Shown: positions 1 through 8,196, counted from the stretch's first letter. The stretch is DNA of 62,831 bases from an uncultured Verrucomicrobiales bacterium (GCA_905478925.1 CAJQKQ010000062.1:1-62831); one strand, 5' to 3'. A program made the numbers and translations. Notes: generated by a model not told the origin, from the letters alone.

Positions 1-414
1 GCGGAGACCACGACGCTGGATCTCTCGGCGCCGTATCTGGAGTGGGCGAAGCGGAATTTTCGCCACAACGGGATGGCTGATTCGGAGCATCATTTTTGCA
101 AGGGGGATGCGTTCCACTGGCTGAAACGATTTGCAAAGCAGGGGCGGAAGTTCGATGGGATCGTGATCGATCCGCCGACCTTTTCGCGGGATGCGAAGGG
201 CAAGGTGTTCCGGGTGGAGAAGGATTTCGGCGAGTTGGCGGCGCTGGCCGCGAAGGTGCTCGCGAAGGGCGGATGGATGCTGTGCTGCACGAATTTCCGG
301 GGGATTTCGGAAAGTGATTTCATGGGGATGATCGCTAGGCCTGCGATGGAGGGCGTGGCGATGCCTGAGGATTTCTCGGAGGAGGCTTACCTGAAGAGTG
401 TTTGGACTACCTAG
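1..414 (+). CDS. Class I SAM-dependent rRNA methyltransferase (RlmI/RlmK-like), C-terminal part
   Basis: The reading frame is open from the first base, so the 5' end lies outside the window; the visible part is 137 residues. It begins inside the SAM-binding Rossmann fold, with the acidic strand motif TTLDLSAPYLEWAKRN near residues 3-19. The catalytic-type motif VIDPPTFSR follows near residues 55-63, then a strand reading GGWMLCCTNFRG. This pattern is typical of the RlmI/RlmK family, which methylates 23S rRNA cytosine C5 or guanine N7 using SAM. The N-terminal PUA and EEHEE domains of that family cannot be checked here. It ends at TAG, followed by repeat-rich DNA before mnmA. The family is fairly sure; the exact target base is not. 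Confidence 0.78.
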   Translation, partial: AETTTLDLSAPYLEWAKRNFRHNGMADSEHHFCKGDAFHWLKRFAKQGRKFDGIVIDPPTFSRDAKGKVFRVEKDFGELAALAAKVLAKGGWMLCCTNFRGISESDFMGMIARPAMEGVAMPEDFSEEAYLKSVWTT

Positions 415-483
415 TTTGCTCGTTTGCGAGTGTTCAGTTTGAAGGGAAGAGCTTGGGTTGGGGGAGCGCTGGGGTGAAGTGCT

Positions 484-503
484 AGTGCCGGGTGATTAGG
501 AAG
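484..503. repeat. Degenerate copy of dispersed AGTGCCGAGTGATCAGTG repeat
   Basis: The sequence AGTGCCGGGTGATTAGGAAG is a diverged copy of a unit found better preserved at 1630, 6300 and 53036-53078. It lies in the spacer before mnmA. Confidence 0.55.
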
Positions 504-508
504 AGTAA

Positions 509-543
509 TTTAGAGTTTAGAATTTAGGATTTAGAATTTAGGG
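509..543. repeat. Heptanucleotide tandem array (TTTAGRR x5)
   Basis: Five consecutive 7-base units read TTTAGAG, TTTAGAA, TTTAGGA, TTTAGAA, TTTAGGG. The array ends 8 bases before the mnmA start codon, so it occupies the place of its leader and ribosome-binding site. A related array in the opposite orientation lies at 12158-12188. It resembles in form the short tandem heptanucleotide repeats known from cyanobacteria. Confidence 0.75.
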
Positions 544-551
544 TTTCCGGC

Positions 552-1631
552 ATGTCGAAGGTGATGGTCGGTTTGTCCGGAGGAGTGGATAGCGCGGTGG
601 CGGCGGCGCTGTTGGTGGAGCAGGGGCATGAGGTGACGGGCGGCTACATGAAGAACTGGATGAACGAGGAGGGCATTCCGGGGGATTGTCCGTGGCAGCA
701 GGATATTGAAGATGCACATTCGGTGGCGAAGGCGTTGGGGATCGAGTTCCGGGTGATTGATCTGATCGACCAGTACAAAGAGAAGATCGTGGAGTATCTG
801 GTGAACGGTTACGAGGAGGGGCTGACGCCCAACCCGGATGTCTGGTGCAACCGGGAGATGAAGTTCGGGGTGTTTCTCGACTACGCACTGTCGCAGGGAT
901 TCGAGGCGGTGGGGACGGGGCATTACGCGCGGCGGCGGGTGATGACGGATGGGCGGGCGGCGGTTCTACGCGGGGCGGATCCGAACAAGGATCAGAGCTA
1001 TTTTCTTTCGTTGATGACTTCACGGCAGGTGGAGCACGCGCGTTTCCCTACTGGGGAAATGCTCAAGCCTGAGGTTCGAGAAGTTGCAAGGCGGTTCAAT
1101 TTACCGGTGGCTGAGAAGAAGGATTCGCAGGGGATTTGTTTCCTCGGGCAAGTGAAGATGGGCGATTTCCTAGCGCACTACCTTCCGGATAAGCCGGGGG
1201 AGATCGTGGACCTGAACGGCAAGGTGATGGGTGAGCACCGCGGGTTGCATTTTTACACGATAGGTCAGAGGAAAGGACATGGTGTGGCCTCGCCAAGGGA
1301 AGGGATGGCCTATGTTGTTGTGGGGAAATTGGCGGCGAAAAACCGGTTGGTGATCGGCTGGGATCGCGAGGATACGGAAGGGCTTTACACCAGGCAATGC
1401 ACCGTGGGCAGCATCAGTTCGATCAATGAGGAGATCGCTTCACTGAAACAGGTGGAGGCGCAGCCGCGATACCGGGCGAAGGCGGAAATTGCGAAGCTGG
1501 AGGCGCAGGACGGGGGTAAGGTGAAGCTGCTTTTTGGGAAGCCGTTGCGGGCGGTTGTCGCGGGACAGATTATGGCGTTTTATGATGGCGGGAGATTGCT
1601 TGGGGGCGGGGTGGTGGAGGGAGTTTGCTAG
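552..1631 (+). CDS. mnmA: tRNA-specific 2-thiouridylase MnmA
   Basis: A 359-residue protein of normal family length. MnmA activates U34 of Lys, Glu and Gln tRNAs by adenylation and inserts sulfur from a persulfide relay, in the cytoplasm. The PP-loop ATP motif GLSGGVDS is at residues 7-14. The two reactive cysteines are in PDVWCNREMKFG (Cys99) and DSQGICFLG (Cys196), and GTGHYAR and KDQSYFLS are also present. The C-terminal beta-barrel region, with FYTIGQRKGHG, is complete. The ATG at 552 puts the P-loop at the expected distance from the N-terminus. No convincing Shine-Dalgarno is visible because the upstream DNA is a heptamer repeat. It stands alone between two repeat-filled spacers. Confidence 0.97.
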   Translation: MSKVMVGLSGGVDSAVAAALLVEQGHEVTGGYMKNWMNEEGIPGDCPWQQDIEDAHSVAKALGIEFRVIDLIDQYKEKIVEYLVNGYEEGLTPNPDVWCNREMKFGVFLDYALSQGFEAVGTGHYARRRVMTDGRAAVLRGADPNKDQSYFLSLMTSRQVEHARFPTGEMLKPEVREVARRFNLPVAEKKDSQGICFLGQVKMGDFLAHYLPDKPGEIVDLNGKVMGEHRGLHFYTIGQRKGHGVASPREGMAYVVVGKLAAKNRLVIGWDREDTEGLYTRQCTVGSISSINEEIASLKQVEAQPRYRAKAEIAKLEAQDGGKVKLLFGKPLRAVVAGQIMAFYDGGRLLGGGVVEGVC

Positions 1632-1651
1632 TGCCGAGTGATCAGTGGAAG
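1630..1651. repeat. Dispersed intergenic repeat, intact copy
   Basis: AGTGCCGAGTGATCAGTG followed by GAAG begins inside the mnmA stop codon. The same 22 bases occur at 6300-6321 and 53057-53078. The unit contains the palindrome TGATCA. Confidence 0.85.
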
Positions 1652-1798
1652 ACTGGGCAGTGCGCCTAAGACTTTTGTGAGATGGTGCGTTGTTGATGGT
1701 GGAAACTATGAGCCTGCATGTTGATACAGATGTTGTTGCGATGCTCCGGGTGCGGTGGCATTGACTCCGGTGGGCGTTCGACGGATAATTTTGCGCAC

Positions 1799-2374
1799 AT
1801 GAAGCTCTGGCATTACACGAAGATGGGTCTGCAGCAGGGACCGGTGCCCGAGGATGAGTTGCGCCAGAAGATACGCAGGGGGGAGATCGGGGAGGCGACG
1901 CTTGTATGGCACGAGGGCATGGCGGACTGGCTTCCGCTTTCCCAGGTGCCCGCACTGCAGGAGGCGAATCCTGCCGTGCCAGTGATGACGCCTCCTCTGG
2001 AATTACCTCCGCACATGCCTGCGACTCTTCCCCAGGTTGCAGCGCCGCCCGGCAACGTGCCGCTTCCGCAACCGCCTGCTTACCACGGAGACTACGTCGC
2101 CCCGCAAATTTCGAACTACATGTGGCAGTCGATTGTCGCCCTGGTGATCAGCATAGGAATGATGCTGGTGATCTGTTTGCCGATCGGGATGCCGTTCGCC
2201 ATCGTAGCCTTGGTGTATGCGACGAAAGTCGAGGGCCTGAGGGCGCAAGGGAATTTCATCGAGGCACAGTCGGCCTCGACGTCGGCAAAGACATGGATGA
2301 TCATTTCCTACGTGCTTTCCGGCCTGATTTTTCTCGGATTCATGGGGATGATACTCCTTGTCGTCATCTCGTGA
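1799..2374 (+). CDS. GYF-like (DUF4339) plus CD225/dispanin-like membrane protein, copy 1
   Basis: A 191-residue protein. Residues 1-55 form a bacterial GYF-like (DUF4339) domain: MKLWHYTKMGLQQGPVPEDE, then LVWHEGMADWLPLSQVP. A Pro/Ala-rich linker follows. The C-terminal half has two hydrophobic segments around PIGMPFAIVALVYATKVEGL and a small-residue stretch with AQSASTSAKTW, which fits the CD225/dispanin membrane fold. The ATG at 1799 starts exactly at the GYF domain; an upstream in-frame start would add an unlikely cysteine-rich leader. The next gene is a clear paralog with the same architecture and DUF2752 follows. GYF-like domains are expected to bind proline-rich peptides; the role here is unknown. 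Confidence 0.82.
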   Translation: MKLWHYTKMGLQQGPVPEDELRQKIRRGEIGEATLVWHEGMADWLPLSQVPALQEANPAVPVMTPPLELPPHMPATLPQVAAPPGNVPLPQPPAYHGDYVAPQISNYMWQSIVALVISIGMMLVICLPIGMPFAIVALVYATKVEGLRAQGNFIEAQSASTSAKTWMIISYVLSGLIFLGFMGMILLVVIS

Positions 2375-2426
2375 TGGCGCGGTATGGGATTCTTGACGCC
2401 GCCATCGGATCGTCGATGATACCTCC

Positions 2427-2927
2427 ATGTCTTGGTATTACTCGAAAAACGGAACCCAGCTCGGGCCAGTCACGGAACAGGAGCTGAAAGCGAAGGGGGG
2501 CAGCGGCGAGGTGCTGGCCACGGATCTCGTATGGAAAGAGGGGATGCCGGATTGGTTGCCCTTCGGTCAGCTTGCCGAGTTCCAGGCGCTGGGGGTCGTT
2601 CCGCAGGTTCCCGCATCCGGAGCGATGGGTTCTGTTCCGATGCCTCAGTCTGCTGCATATCCAGCTGGCTATACCCAGCAGATCCCGAACTATCTCTGGC
2701 AGTCCATCGTGGTAACGATTCTCTGTTGCATGCCATTCGGTGTGGTAGCCATCGTATACGCGGCGAAGGTGGACAGCCTTGCGGCACACGGTGATATTGC
2801 AGGTGCGAATGCAGCATCGAAATCAGCGAAGACATGGGTGACGGTTGCGGTCGGTTGCTGGCTTGCCGCTCTTGCGATTTACGCGGTGTTTGCGATCATC
2901 GCAATTGCCGGTAGTTCAATTCACTGA
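2427..2927 (+). CDS. GYF-like (DUF4339) plus CD225/dispanin-like membrane protein, copy 2
   Basis: A 166-residue paralog of the preceding gene, 52 bases downstream. The N-terminus MSWYYSKNGTQLGPVTEQE and the LVWKEGMPDWLPFGQL motif are the GYF-like part. The C-terminal half carries NYLWQSIVVTILCCMPFGVV, AIVYAAKVDSLAAHGD and ANAASKSAKTWVTVAVG, a good match in pattern to the CD225 (IFITM/dispanin) intramembrane segment plus transmembrane helix. The double cysteine before the MPFG turn, common in CD225 proteins, is kept here but replaced in copy 1. The linker is shorter than in copy 1. It is probably co-transcribed with both neighbours. Function unknown; inner-membrane location inferred. Confidence 0.83.
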   Translation: MSWYYSKNGTQLGPVTEQELKAKGGSGEVLATDLVWKEGMPDWLPFGQLAEFQALGVVPQVPASGAMGSVPMPQSAAYPAGYTQQIPNYLWQSIVVTILCCMPFGVVAIVYAAKVDSLAAHGDIAGANAASKSAKTWVTVAVGCWLAALAIYAVFAIIAIAGSSIH

Positions 2928-2936
2928 GTTCAAGGA

Positions 2937-3311
2937 ATGCACAAAGACCGCGCAATCTGGGTTTCGCTTGCTGTGCTCGGCTTGGCCTTCGCCGCATACA
3001 TGCTGCGGGAGACCGGCGGTGCGGGCTGGATGCCGGGGTGCATATTCCGCAAAGTCACCGGTCTGGACTGTCCGGGCTGCGGAATGACACGTGGCACGTA
3101 TGCGTTGCTACACGGACGTGTCGGCGATGCCTTCCGTTTTAATCCGGTGGGTATGGTGCTCTTGCCACTGGCAATGATCGGTCTCGGCATCGAGGTGATC
3201 GGTTGGGTCAGGGGAAAGCGGTTGCCATTCAGCCTCAATCCCGGGCGTTGGGGCGCGACGGTGATTATGGTGGTGATGATCGTCTGGTGGGTGGGGCGGA
3301 ACGTAGTTTAG
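2937..3311 (+). CDS. DUF2752 family small membrane protein
   Basis: A 124-residue protein starting 9 bases after the previous stop, so the three genes are likely one transcript. It has three hydrophobic segments, at about residues 7-22, 55-78 and 95-115. Between the first two is the family signature CIFRKVTGLDCPGCGMTRG, a cysteine-rich loop followed by a small-residue helix and the FNPVGM motif typical of DUF2752. The family has no assigned biochemical role. It is often found near small membrane proteins of the CD225/TM2 type, which fits this neighbourhood. A purine-rich AAGGA lies unusually close to the ATG. Confidence 0.85.
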   Translation: MHKDRAIWVSLAVLGLAFAAYMLRETGGAGWMPGCIFRKVTGLDCPGCGMTRGTYALLHGRVGDAFRFNPVGMVLLPLAMIGLGIEVIGWVRGKRLPFSLNPGRWGATVIMVVMIVWWVGRNVV

Positions 3312-3349
3312 GAGGTTCGGGCGCGGAATGGTGAGCGGAGCGTGAGAAA

Positions 3350-3374
3350 GCGGCTTGCAAAGCCGCGCTCCCTA
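3350..3374. repeat. Hairpin-forming dispersed repeat between convergent genes
   Basis: GCGGCTT-GCA-AAGCCGC (3350-3366), followed by GCTCCCTA, lies between the convergent DUF2752 gene and argB. Read on the minus strand it matches the element after tkt (50570-50594), which shares TAGGGAGCGCGGCTTT. A related hairpin with GCGGTT arms is at 15376-15390. It could act as a bidirectional transcription stop, but there is no clear T-run. Confidence 0.6.
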
Positions 3375-3377
3375 TCC

Positions 3378-4247
3378 CTAACGGATTACCTCGGTGCCGA
3401 TGCCACCGTCGGTGAAAATTTCCAGGAGGAGGGCGTGTGGGAGGCGTCCATCGACGAAGTGGACCTTGCGGACACCGGCGTTGAGGGCGTCAACGGCGGA
3501 GCGGACTTTTGGTATCATGCCGCCGGAAATCGTGCCGTCGGCGATGAGGGCATCGGCTTGGGCGCGGTTGATGGATTTGATGAGGGTGGAGGGATCTTTG
3601 GGATCCGAAAGCAGGCCCGGGACATCGGAGAGATAGACGAGCTTGGAGACGCGGAGTTCCTTGGCGAGAGCGGCGGCGGCGAGGTCGGCATTGATATTGA
3701 GCGGCTTGCCAGTGGCGAGTTCGGCGGCGAGCGGGGAGATAACGGGGACGATCGCGGCCTTGTGGGCCGTGTCCATGTTATCGAGTTGGCAGCCGACGAC
3801 TTCGCCGACCCGTCCGAGATCGAGAGGCTTGCCTTCGCGATCAGAGGATTTCATTTTCTCGCCGAGAAAAATATCAGTGCCCGGGATGCCGATGGCCTTG
3901 CCGCCGAGGTCGCGGATCATGCGGACAAGGCCGGGGTTGATCTCGTCGCTGAGGACTTTGGAGACGATGCCGATCGCTTCGTCCGAGGTGTAGCGGAAGC
4001 CGTTGATGAATTTCGCCTCGATCCCTGACTTCTCCATCGCTGCGGAGATCGCCTTGCCACCGCCGTGGACGACGATGGGGTTGATGCCTGCGACCTCGAG
4101 GAAAACGATGTCGCGCATGACGTTGGCGACAAGTTCAGGATTCTCCATCGCGGAGCCGCCCATCTTGATGAGTATGGTCTTGGAGCGAAAGGCCTGGAGG
4201 TAGGGCAGGGCTTCGATGAGGGCGTCGGCTTTCTCGGCGGGGTTCAT
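3378..4247 (-). CDS. argB: Acetylglutamate kinase
   Basis: A 289-residue cytosolic enzyme that phosphorylates N-acetyl-L-glutamate with ATP, the second step of arginine synthesis. The amino acid kinase fold is shown by KTILIKMGGSAM at residues 23-34, the glycine-rich PIVVHGGGKAIS loop, the INGFRYTSDEA segment, and NADLAAAALAKELRVSKLVYLSDVPGLL in parts along the nucleotide domain. The C-terminus has GGMIPKVRSAVDAL and ALLLEIFTDGGIGTEV, both standard for ArgB. Length is normal. No other arginine gene is in the window, so it is isolated from its pathway. It converges on the DUF2752 gene across a 66-base spacer. Confidence 0.96.
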   Translation of the reverse strand: MNPAEKADALIEALPYLQAFRSKTILIKMGGSAMENPELVANVMRDIVFLEVAGINPIVVHGGGKAISAAMEKSGIEAKFINGFRYTSDEAIGIVSKVLSDEINPGLVRMIRDLGGKAIGIPGTDIFLGEKMKSSDREGKPLDLGRVGEVVGCQLDNMDTAHKAAIVPVISPLAAELATGKPLNINADLAAAALAKELRVSKLVYLSDVPGLLSDPKDPSTLIKSINRAQADALIADGTISGGMIPKVRSAVDALNAGVRKVHFVDGRLPHALLLEIFTDGGIGTEVIR

Positions 4248-4298
4248 GGGAAATAGTGGAATGTGATGGGCGGAAGGATTGGGATCTGTGGAGGGAGT

Positions 4299-5651
4299 TT
4301 AGCGGCGCTTTCGTTTTCGTGGAGACTTTTTCGACGAGGTCTTGCGAGCCGAATTTTTCACCGCTTTTTTGGTAGCTGCCTTCTTCGCCGCGGGGCGCTT
4401 GGTTTTGGACGGATCGGTGACCGTTGCGAAAGGTATGGCTGCGAGCGCACAGGCGATCAACGGGAAGGTCGGGATCCAGGTGGAAGTGGTGGGGACGAGT
4501 ATGAAGTGCAGGACAAAAAGGCAGCCAGCGAGGATGACCAACGGGCGTTTCCCCGCGAGGAAAGGATAGTTCCCGAAACCGTAGAGCAGGCTGAGCAGTG
4601 ATGAGATGAGCAACAGCTCCGCATACCACGGGGGGCGGGGGAATCGGCGTGATACCGAGGTGCCTTCGGGATGGGAGAGCAATGCGACGGTGGCGACGAG
4701 AGAATTAGAGTATTCTGCGGCGGAGGAATCGGATGCGGAGAGGTCGTTGCGGATCAGGACGGGTGCGAACGGATTTCCTGTGAGGAAATCATCAGGGGCG
4801 TCGATGAGAGTTTCGGCGAGTATTCCTGTCTGTGCCGGAGGTGGCGGTTGGAAGTTGAGGCGTCCGTATTCGTCAATGGGGATGAAAGGTCCATCCGTGC
4901 TGAGGGAGATCCACTCGCCGAGACGGACAGTGATGGAGTGCGGCTGGATATCGAGATGGTTCAGGGTGGTGAGGAGGTGGAAGGAGAGGACGGCGCGATC
5001 ATCCCAACGGGCTAAAAGGTGGGGTTGTGATGTCGTTTCCTCGGACTCCAGGGTGGTGAATCCCGCGAGTGATGTCTTGTTTCCCAATACCACATCCGGG
5101 ATGGGGATGCGGTTGACGATGGGCAGCAGGGCGGTGTCACCCTCAATGGAGAAAAGTGGGACGGATGCGCGCCGGAAGGCAGGCGGGATCGGCGAGGGAA
5201 GTGGATTTCGTGAAAGCGGCGCGGAGGTGACCACAGCCGGGAACGAGTCGAGCTGCTGGTCGAGTGCGGCGAGGGAGATTACATCTGGTTCTGTCCATGC
5301 GAGCGGCATCCCGATCGCGACAGAATCCCTGCCCATGCGGCGGAGGTTTTTAAGGATCACCGCGAAATCGACCGGCGAGGGTGGCGATGACTGGAAAACG
5401 TTTTGTAGGTCGTCGCTGATGACGATATCGAGGGGGAGATTCGCAGTGATGTCGGGAGGGCTGCTCCGCAGGGTGTGGAGTGTGAAGAGGCTCCCTTGTG
5501 TGCCTTTCCCGGAGACGAAGTAATTGGATTTTACGAAAGTGCGTGCGCTCAGTGAGAAAAAGCCGCGGTCGATGGCCGTGCCGGGGAGGACGATCCAAAC
5601 CAGCAGCGCGGCGGCCGCGCAGATGGTGATGGATATGAGGCGTCGAGACAT
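4299..5651 (-). CDS. CHASE2-like membrane protein with lysine-rich, histone-like C-terminal tail
   Basis: A 450-residue protein. An N-terminal membrane anchor (residues 5-22) is followed by a long extracytoplasmic region. That region contains LDIVISDDLQNVF, VILKNLRRMGRDSVAIGMP and FIPIDEYGRLNFQP, which resemble the strand-helix pattern of CHASE2 sensor domains. Two or three membrane segments follow at about residues 345-410. The tail (410-450) is extremely basic, with repeats of the AAKKAATKKA type ending KSPRKRKRR, like histone H1 tails. No kinase or cyclase output domain follows. The tail should be cytoplasmic and could bind nucleic acid or acidic lipid; this is inference. The CHASE2 relationship is tentative. 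It lies between argB and tmk in the same direction. Confidence 0.6.
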   Translation of the reverse strand: MSRRLISITICAAAALLVWIVLPGTAIDRGFFSLSARTFVKSNYFVSGKGTQGSLFTLHTLRSSPPDITANLPLDIVISDDLQNVFQSSPPSPVDFAVILKNLRRMGRDSVAIGMPLAWTEPDVISLAALDQQLDSFPAVVTSAPLSRNPLPSPIPPAFRRASVPLFSIEGDTALLPIVNRIPIPDVVLGNKTSLAGFTTLESEETTSQPHLLARWDDRAVLSFHLLTTLNHLDIQPHSITVRLGEWISLSTDGPFIPIDEYGRLNFQPPPPAQTGILAETLIDAPDDFLTGNPFAPVLIRNDLSASDSSAAEYSNSLVATVALLSHPEGTSVSRRFPRPPWYAELLLISSLLSLLYGFGNYPFLAGKRPLVILAGCLFVLHFILVPTTSTWIPTFPLIACALAAIPFATVTDPSKTKRPAAKKAATKKAVKNSARKTSSKKSPRKRKRR

Positions 5652-5711
5652 GTGGGAAGGATGAAACGCTGCGCCGGAATTTCCAACAAGGAAGATTGCG
5701 GAGTCGCGGGT

Positions 5712-6284
5712 TCAGGCAAGGGCGGCGATGATTGCCTTGGCGACATCTTCCGCGCTGGCGGTCGCATCGATGACCCGTGCGAAGGGCTCGTCCTTCACGG
5801 AAAGAAAGATCTCGCGGCAGCGCTCGAGGTTGGCGCGCTGCTCGAATTCATTTGCCGTGTCACCTCGGGAACCGATGCGGGTGAGGGCGGTATCCACATC
5901 GAGATCGAGTATGAGTAAGATGTCGGGAACCGGAGCGAAGAGCTCGTTGTCCTCACGGATTTTCTGCGGATCGAAACCGCGTGCGCCTTGGTAGGCCATG
6001 GTGGAGAAATAGTAGCGGTCGAGAATGACCAGCTTGCCCGCCTCGAGTGCGGGGGCGATGAGTTGCTCGACGTGCTGCCGCCTGTCTTTAAGGAAAGTTT
6101 CAAGTTCCTCCTCGGGCGAGAGCCGTCCGGTCTCGGCGGAGTTGCGGAGCAGGGCTCCCCATGGCCCGTCGGTGGGTTCGCGGGAAAGGACGACCTCGCG
6201 ACCGTCTGCTGTGAAATGCTCGGCGAGTTTCCGTGCTTGGGTGGATTTGCCGGTGCCGTCGATGCCTTCTATTACGATGAACAT
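5712..6284 (-). CDS. tmk: Thymidylate kinase
   Basis: A 190-residue cytosolic kinase that phosphorylates dTMP to dTDP for DNA synthesis. The P-loop GIDGTGKST is at residues 7-15, the REPTDG motif near 35-40, and the DRYYFSTMAYQG substrate/lid motif at 89-100. The end, IDATASAEDVAKAIIAAL, is the normal family C-terminus, though the protein is slightly shorter than the usual 200-215 residues. The start places the P-loop at the standard position. It is followed 60 bases downstream by the CHASE2-like gene on the same strand. Confidence 0.95.
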   Translation of the reverse strand: MFIVIEGIDGTGKSTQARKLAEHFTADGREVVLSREPTDGPWGALLRNSAETGRLSPEEELETFLKDRRQHVEQLIAPALEAGKLVILDRYYFSTMAYQGARGFDPQKIREDNELFAPVPDILLILDLDVDTALTRIGSRGDTANEFEQRANLERCREIFLSVKDEPFARVIDATASAEDVAKAIIAALA

Positions 6285-6299
6285 TTGAATTGAGTGGAA

Positions 6300-6321
6300 A
6301 GTGCCGAGTGATCAGTGGAAG
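6300..6321. repeat. Dispersed intergenic repeat, intact copy
   Basis: The 22-base unit AGTGCCGAGTGATCAGTG plus GAAG, identical to the copy at 1630-1651, between the tmk start and the carboxypeptidase stop. Confidence 0.85.
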
Positions 6322-6348
6322 AGGTTGGCTATCGGTTGGTTGGAGGAC

Positions 6349-7812
6349 TTACAGATACCGCGCCGCAAGATGCCCGAGGTAGTCCTCCGTCGAAGGTGGC
6401 TTTCCCGTTGCTTGCTGCATGAGCACGGGTGGATCGAAGCTGCCGCCGTGGCTGTGGATGTTTTCGCGGAGCCAGGTGAGGAGTGGTTTGTAGTCGGCTG
6501 CGGCGGTCGCCTTGGCGATTTCCGGGACGGAGGTGGCGGCGGTGAAAAGCTGGGCGGCGTTGATGTTGCCGAGTGTGTAGGTGGGGAAGTAACCGATGCC
6601 GCCCATGGACCAATGGATGTCCTGGAGGCATCCATTGGCGTCGTCGGTCGGGGCGAAGCCGAAGGATTGCTCGAACAGTCCGTTCCAAGTATCTGGCACT
6701 TGGGCGACGGTGATCTCGCGATTGAGCAGCATACGCTCGATGCGGAAACGGAGGATGATGTGGAGGTCGTAGGTGGCCTCGTCTGCCTCCACGCGGACGG
6801 GTGAGAACTCGGCGCGGTGAATGTATTTCAGGAAATCGGTGAGCGCAAAGCGCTTCAGCTGCGGGAAGTACTGCTGCGCGATCGGGTAAAATTTCTCCCA
6901 GAATTCCGGCGAGCGGCCGACCTGGTTTTCCCATAGTCGGGATTGTGATTCGTGGATGCCGAGCGATACGGCAGATCCGGAGGGCAGGCCGAAGTCGCTT
7001 GTTGGGACACCCTGTTCATACATGCCGTGGCCGGCCTCGTGCATCACGCCGAAGAGCGAGGAGGTGAAGTCCGAATCCTCGTAGCGTGTGGTCAGGCGGA
7101 TATCGTGCGGCCCGAGGGTGGTGCAGAATGGGTGAGTGGTGGTGTCGATGCGACCGGTATGGAAATCGAAGCCGATCTCTGCTGCGATGAGTGCGTTGAA
7201 ATCTTGCTGGGAGCGGATTGGATACGGGCCGTCGGGGAGGGTCGGGGCGCTGGCCTTGGTTTTCGCGACTGCTTGCGCGGAGAGAGGGGTGAGCTTTTCC
7301 ACAAGGTCGTCGAAAAGCGCAGCGATCGCGGCGGTGGAAGTGCCGCGTTCGAAACCCTCAAGGAGGGCGTCGTAGGGTTCGCTCGCAAAGCCCCAGAGAT
7401 CCGCCTTCTCCAATGCAAAATCGACGAGGCTCTGGAGGTGCGGGGCGAAGAGTGAGAAATCGGATGCTTTCCGCGCGGCGATCCATGCGTGGTGGGCGGC
7501 GGACTCGGCGGTGGATTGGCGAGCGACGAATTCCGTGGGGATTTTCACCGAGCGGTCAGTTTCGCGACGGAGCTCGCGGAGGTTTGCGGTTCGGGTGAGG
7601 TCTGAGCCGTCGTCGGAGGCCTCGGCCGCAGCGAGGGATTTCAGGAAATCCTCCGAGGTGGCTAGTTTGTGGGCGTGGGCGGCGAGATAGGAAAGTTGCT
7701 CCGAGCGGTAGTCTGCGGATCCCGAGGGGAGATATGTTTCCTGATCCCACGAAAGGATAGAGCCTATTGAGCCGACTAGGGTGATTTCGCGGGCGCGATC
7801 GAAGATGTCCAT
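6349..7812 (-). CDS. M32 family metallocarboxypeptidase (carboxypeptidase Taq type)
   Basis: A 487-residue zinc carboxypeptidase that removes C-terminal amino acids from peptides, probably in the cytoplasm because no signal peptide is present. The zinc-binding motif HEAGH is at residues 258-262 within GVMHEAGHGMYEQGVP. The second family motif, GIHESQSRLWENQVGR, is at 286-300 and supplies the third ligand region. The N-terminal helix with SWDQETYLPSGSADYRSEQL is also typical (residues 21-40). Length matches the usual 490-500 residues. Upstream is the divergent RRM gene, with a 90-base shared promoter region. Confidence 0.94.
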   Translation of the reverse strand: MDIFDRAREITLVGSIGSILSWDQETYLPSGSADYRSEQLSYLAAHAHKLATSEDFLKSLAAAEASDDGSDLTRTANLRELRRETDRSVKIPTEFVARQSTAESAAHHAWIAARKASDFSLFAPHLQSLVDFALEKADLWGFASEPYDALLEGFERGTSTAAIAALFDDLVEKLTPLSAQAVAKTKASAPTLPDGPYPIRSQQDFNALIAAEIGFDFHTGRIDTTTHPFCTTLGPHDIRLTTRYEDSDFTSSLFGVMHEAGHGMYEQGVPTSDFGLPSGSAVSLGIHESQSRLWENQVGRSPEFWEKFYPIAQQYFPQLKRFALTDFLKYIHRAEFSPVRVEADEATYDLHIILRFRIERMLLNREITVAQVPDTWNGLFEQSFGFAPTDDANGCLQDIHWSMGGIGYFPTYTLGNINAAQLFTAATSVPEIAKATAAADYKPLLTWLRENIHSHGGSFDPPVLMQQATGKPPSTEDYLGHLAARYL

Positions 7813-7902
7813 GCCCGAGGTTTGGCGATAGCCGGTGAATTGGCCAGATTTGCTTCACGGAAATTGGGGAAAAGCTCGTCATCCGGCTTCAGCACCATCA
7901 AG

Positions 7903-8196
7903 ATGCCTCATGAGAACATGCAAATTCTAATCCTCAATATTGATCGCTCGCTGAACGAGACCGACATCGCCGACCATTTTCGCAAGTTCGGAAAGGTGAA
8001 TTCTTGCTCGGTGGTGAAGGACGCAGCGACCGGTAAATCCAAGGGCTTCGGCTTCGCGGAGATGCCGCACCTCGACGAGGCAATCAAGGCGATCGCGGGG
8101 CTCAACGGGATGAAAATCGGCTCTTCCGCGTTGCGGGTGAAACGCGCCGCGAACTCGACGGTATCCAAGCACAGAGGCAAGCCGGGCGCGAGGTGA
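7903..8196 (+). CDS. RNA-recognition-motif (RRM) RNA-binding protein
   Basis: A 97-residue single-RRM protein. The RNP2 strand is ILILNIDR and the RNP1 strand is KGFGFAEM, both with the aromatic residues that stack on RNA bases. The spacing and the GKSKGFGF element are those of short bacterial RRM proteins seen in cyanobacteria and the PVC group. The basic tail ends SKHRGKPGAR. The ATG at 7903 is preferred over a longer in-frame extension, which would overlap the promoter of the divergent carboxypeptidase gene; the ATG at 7918 is also possible. No strong Shine-Dalgarno is seen. In other bacteria such proteins are often cold-induced; that role here is inference. Confidence 0.88.
   Translation: MPHENMQILILNIDRSLNETDIADHFRKFGKVNSCSVVKDAATGKSKGFGFAEMPHLDEAIKAIAGLNGMKIGSSALRVKRAANSTVSKHRGKPGAR

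Noticed and set aside
4606..5523. A 305-codon plus-strand frame opposite the CHASE2-like gene
   Set aside because: Ser/Arg/Gly-rich translation with no domain; the minus-strand protein has a consistent membrane topology.
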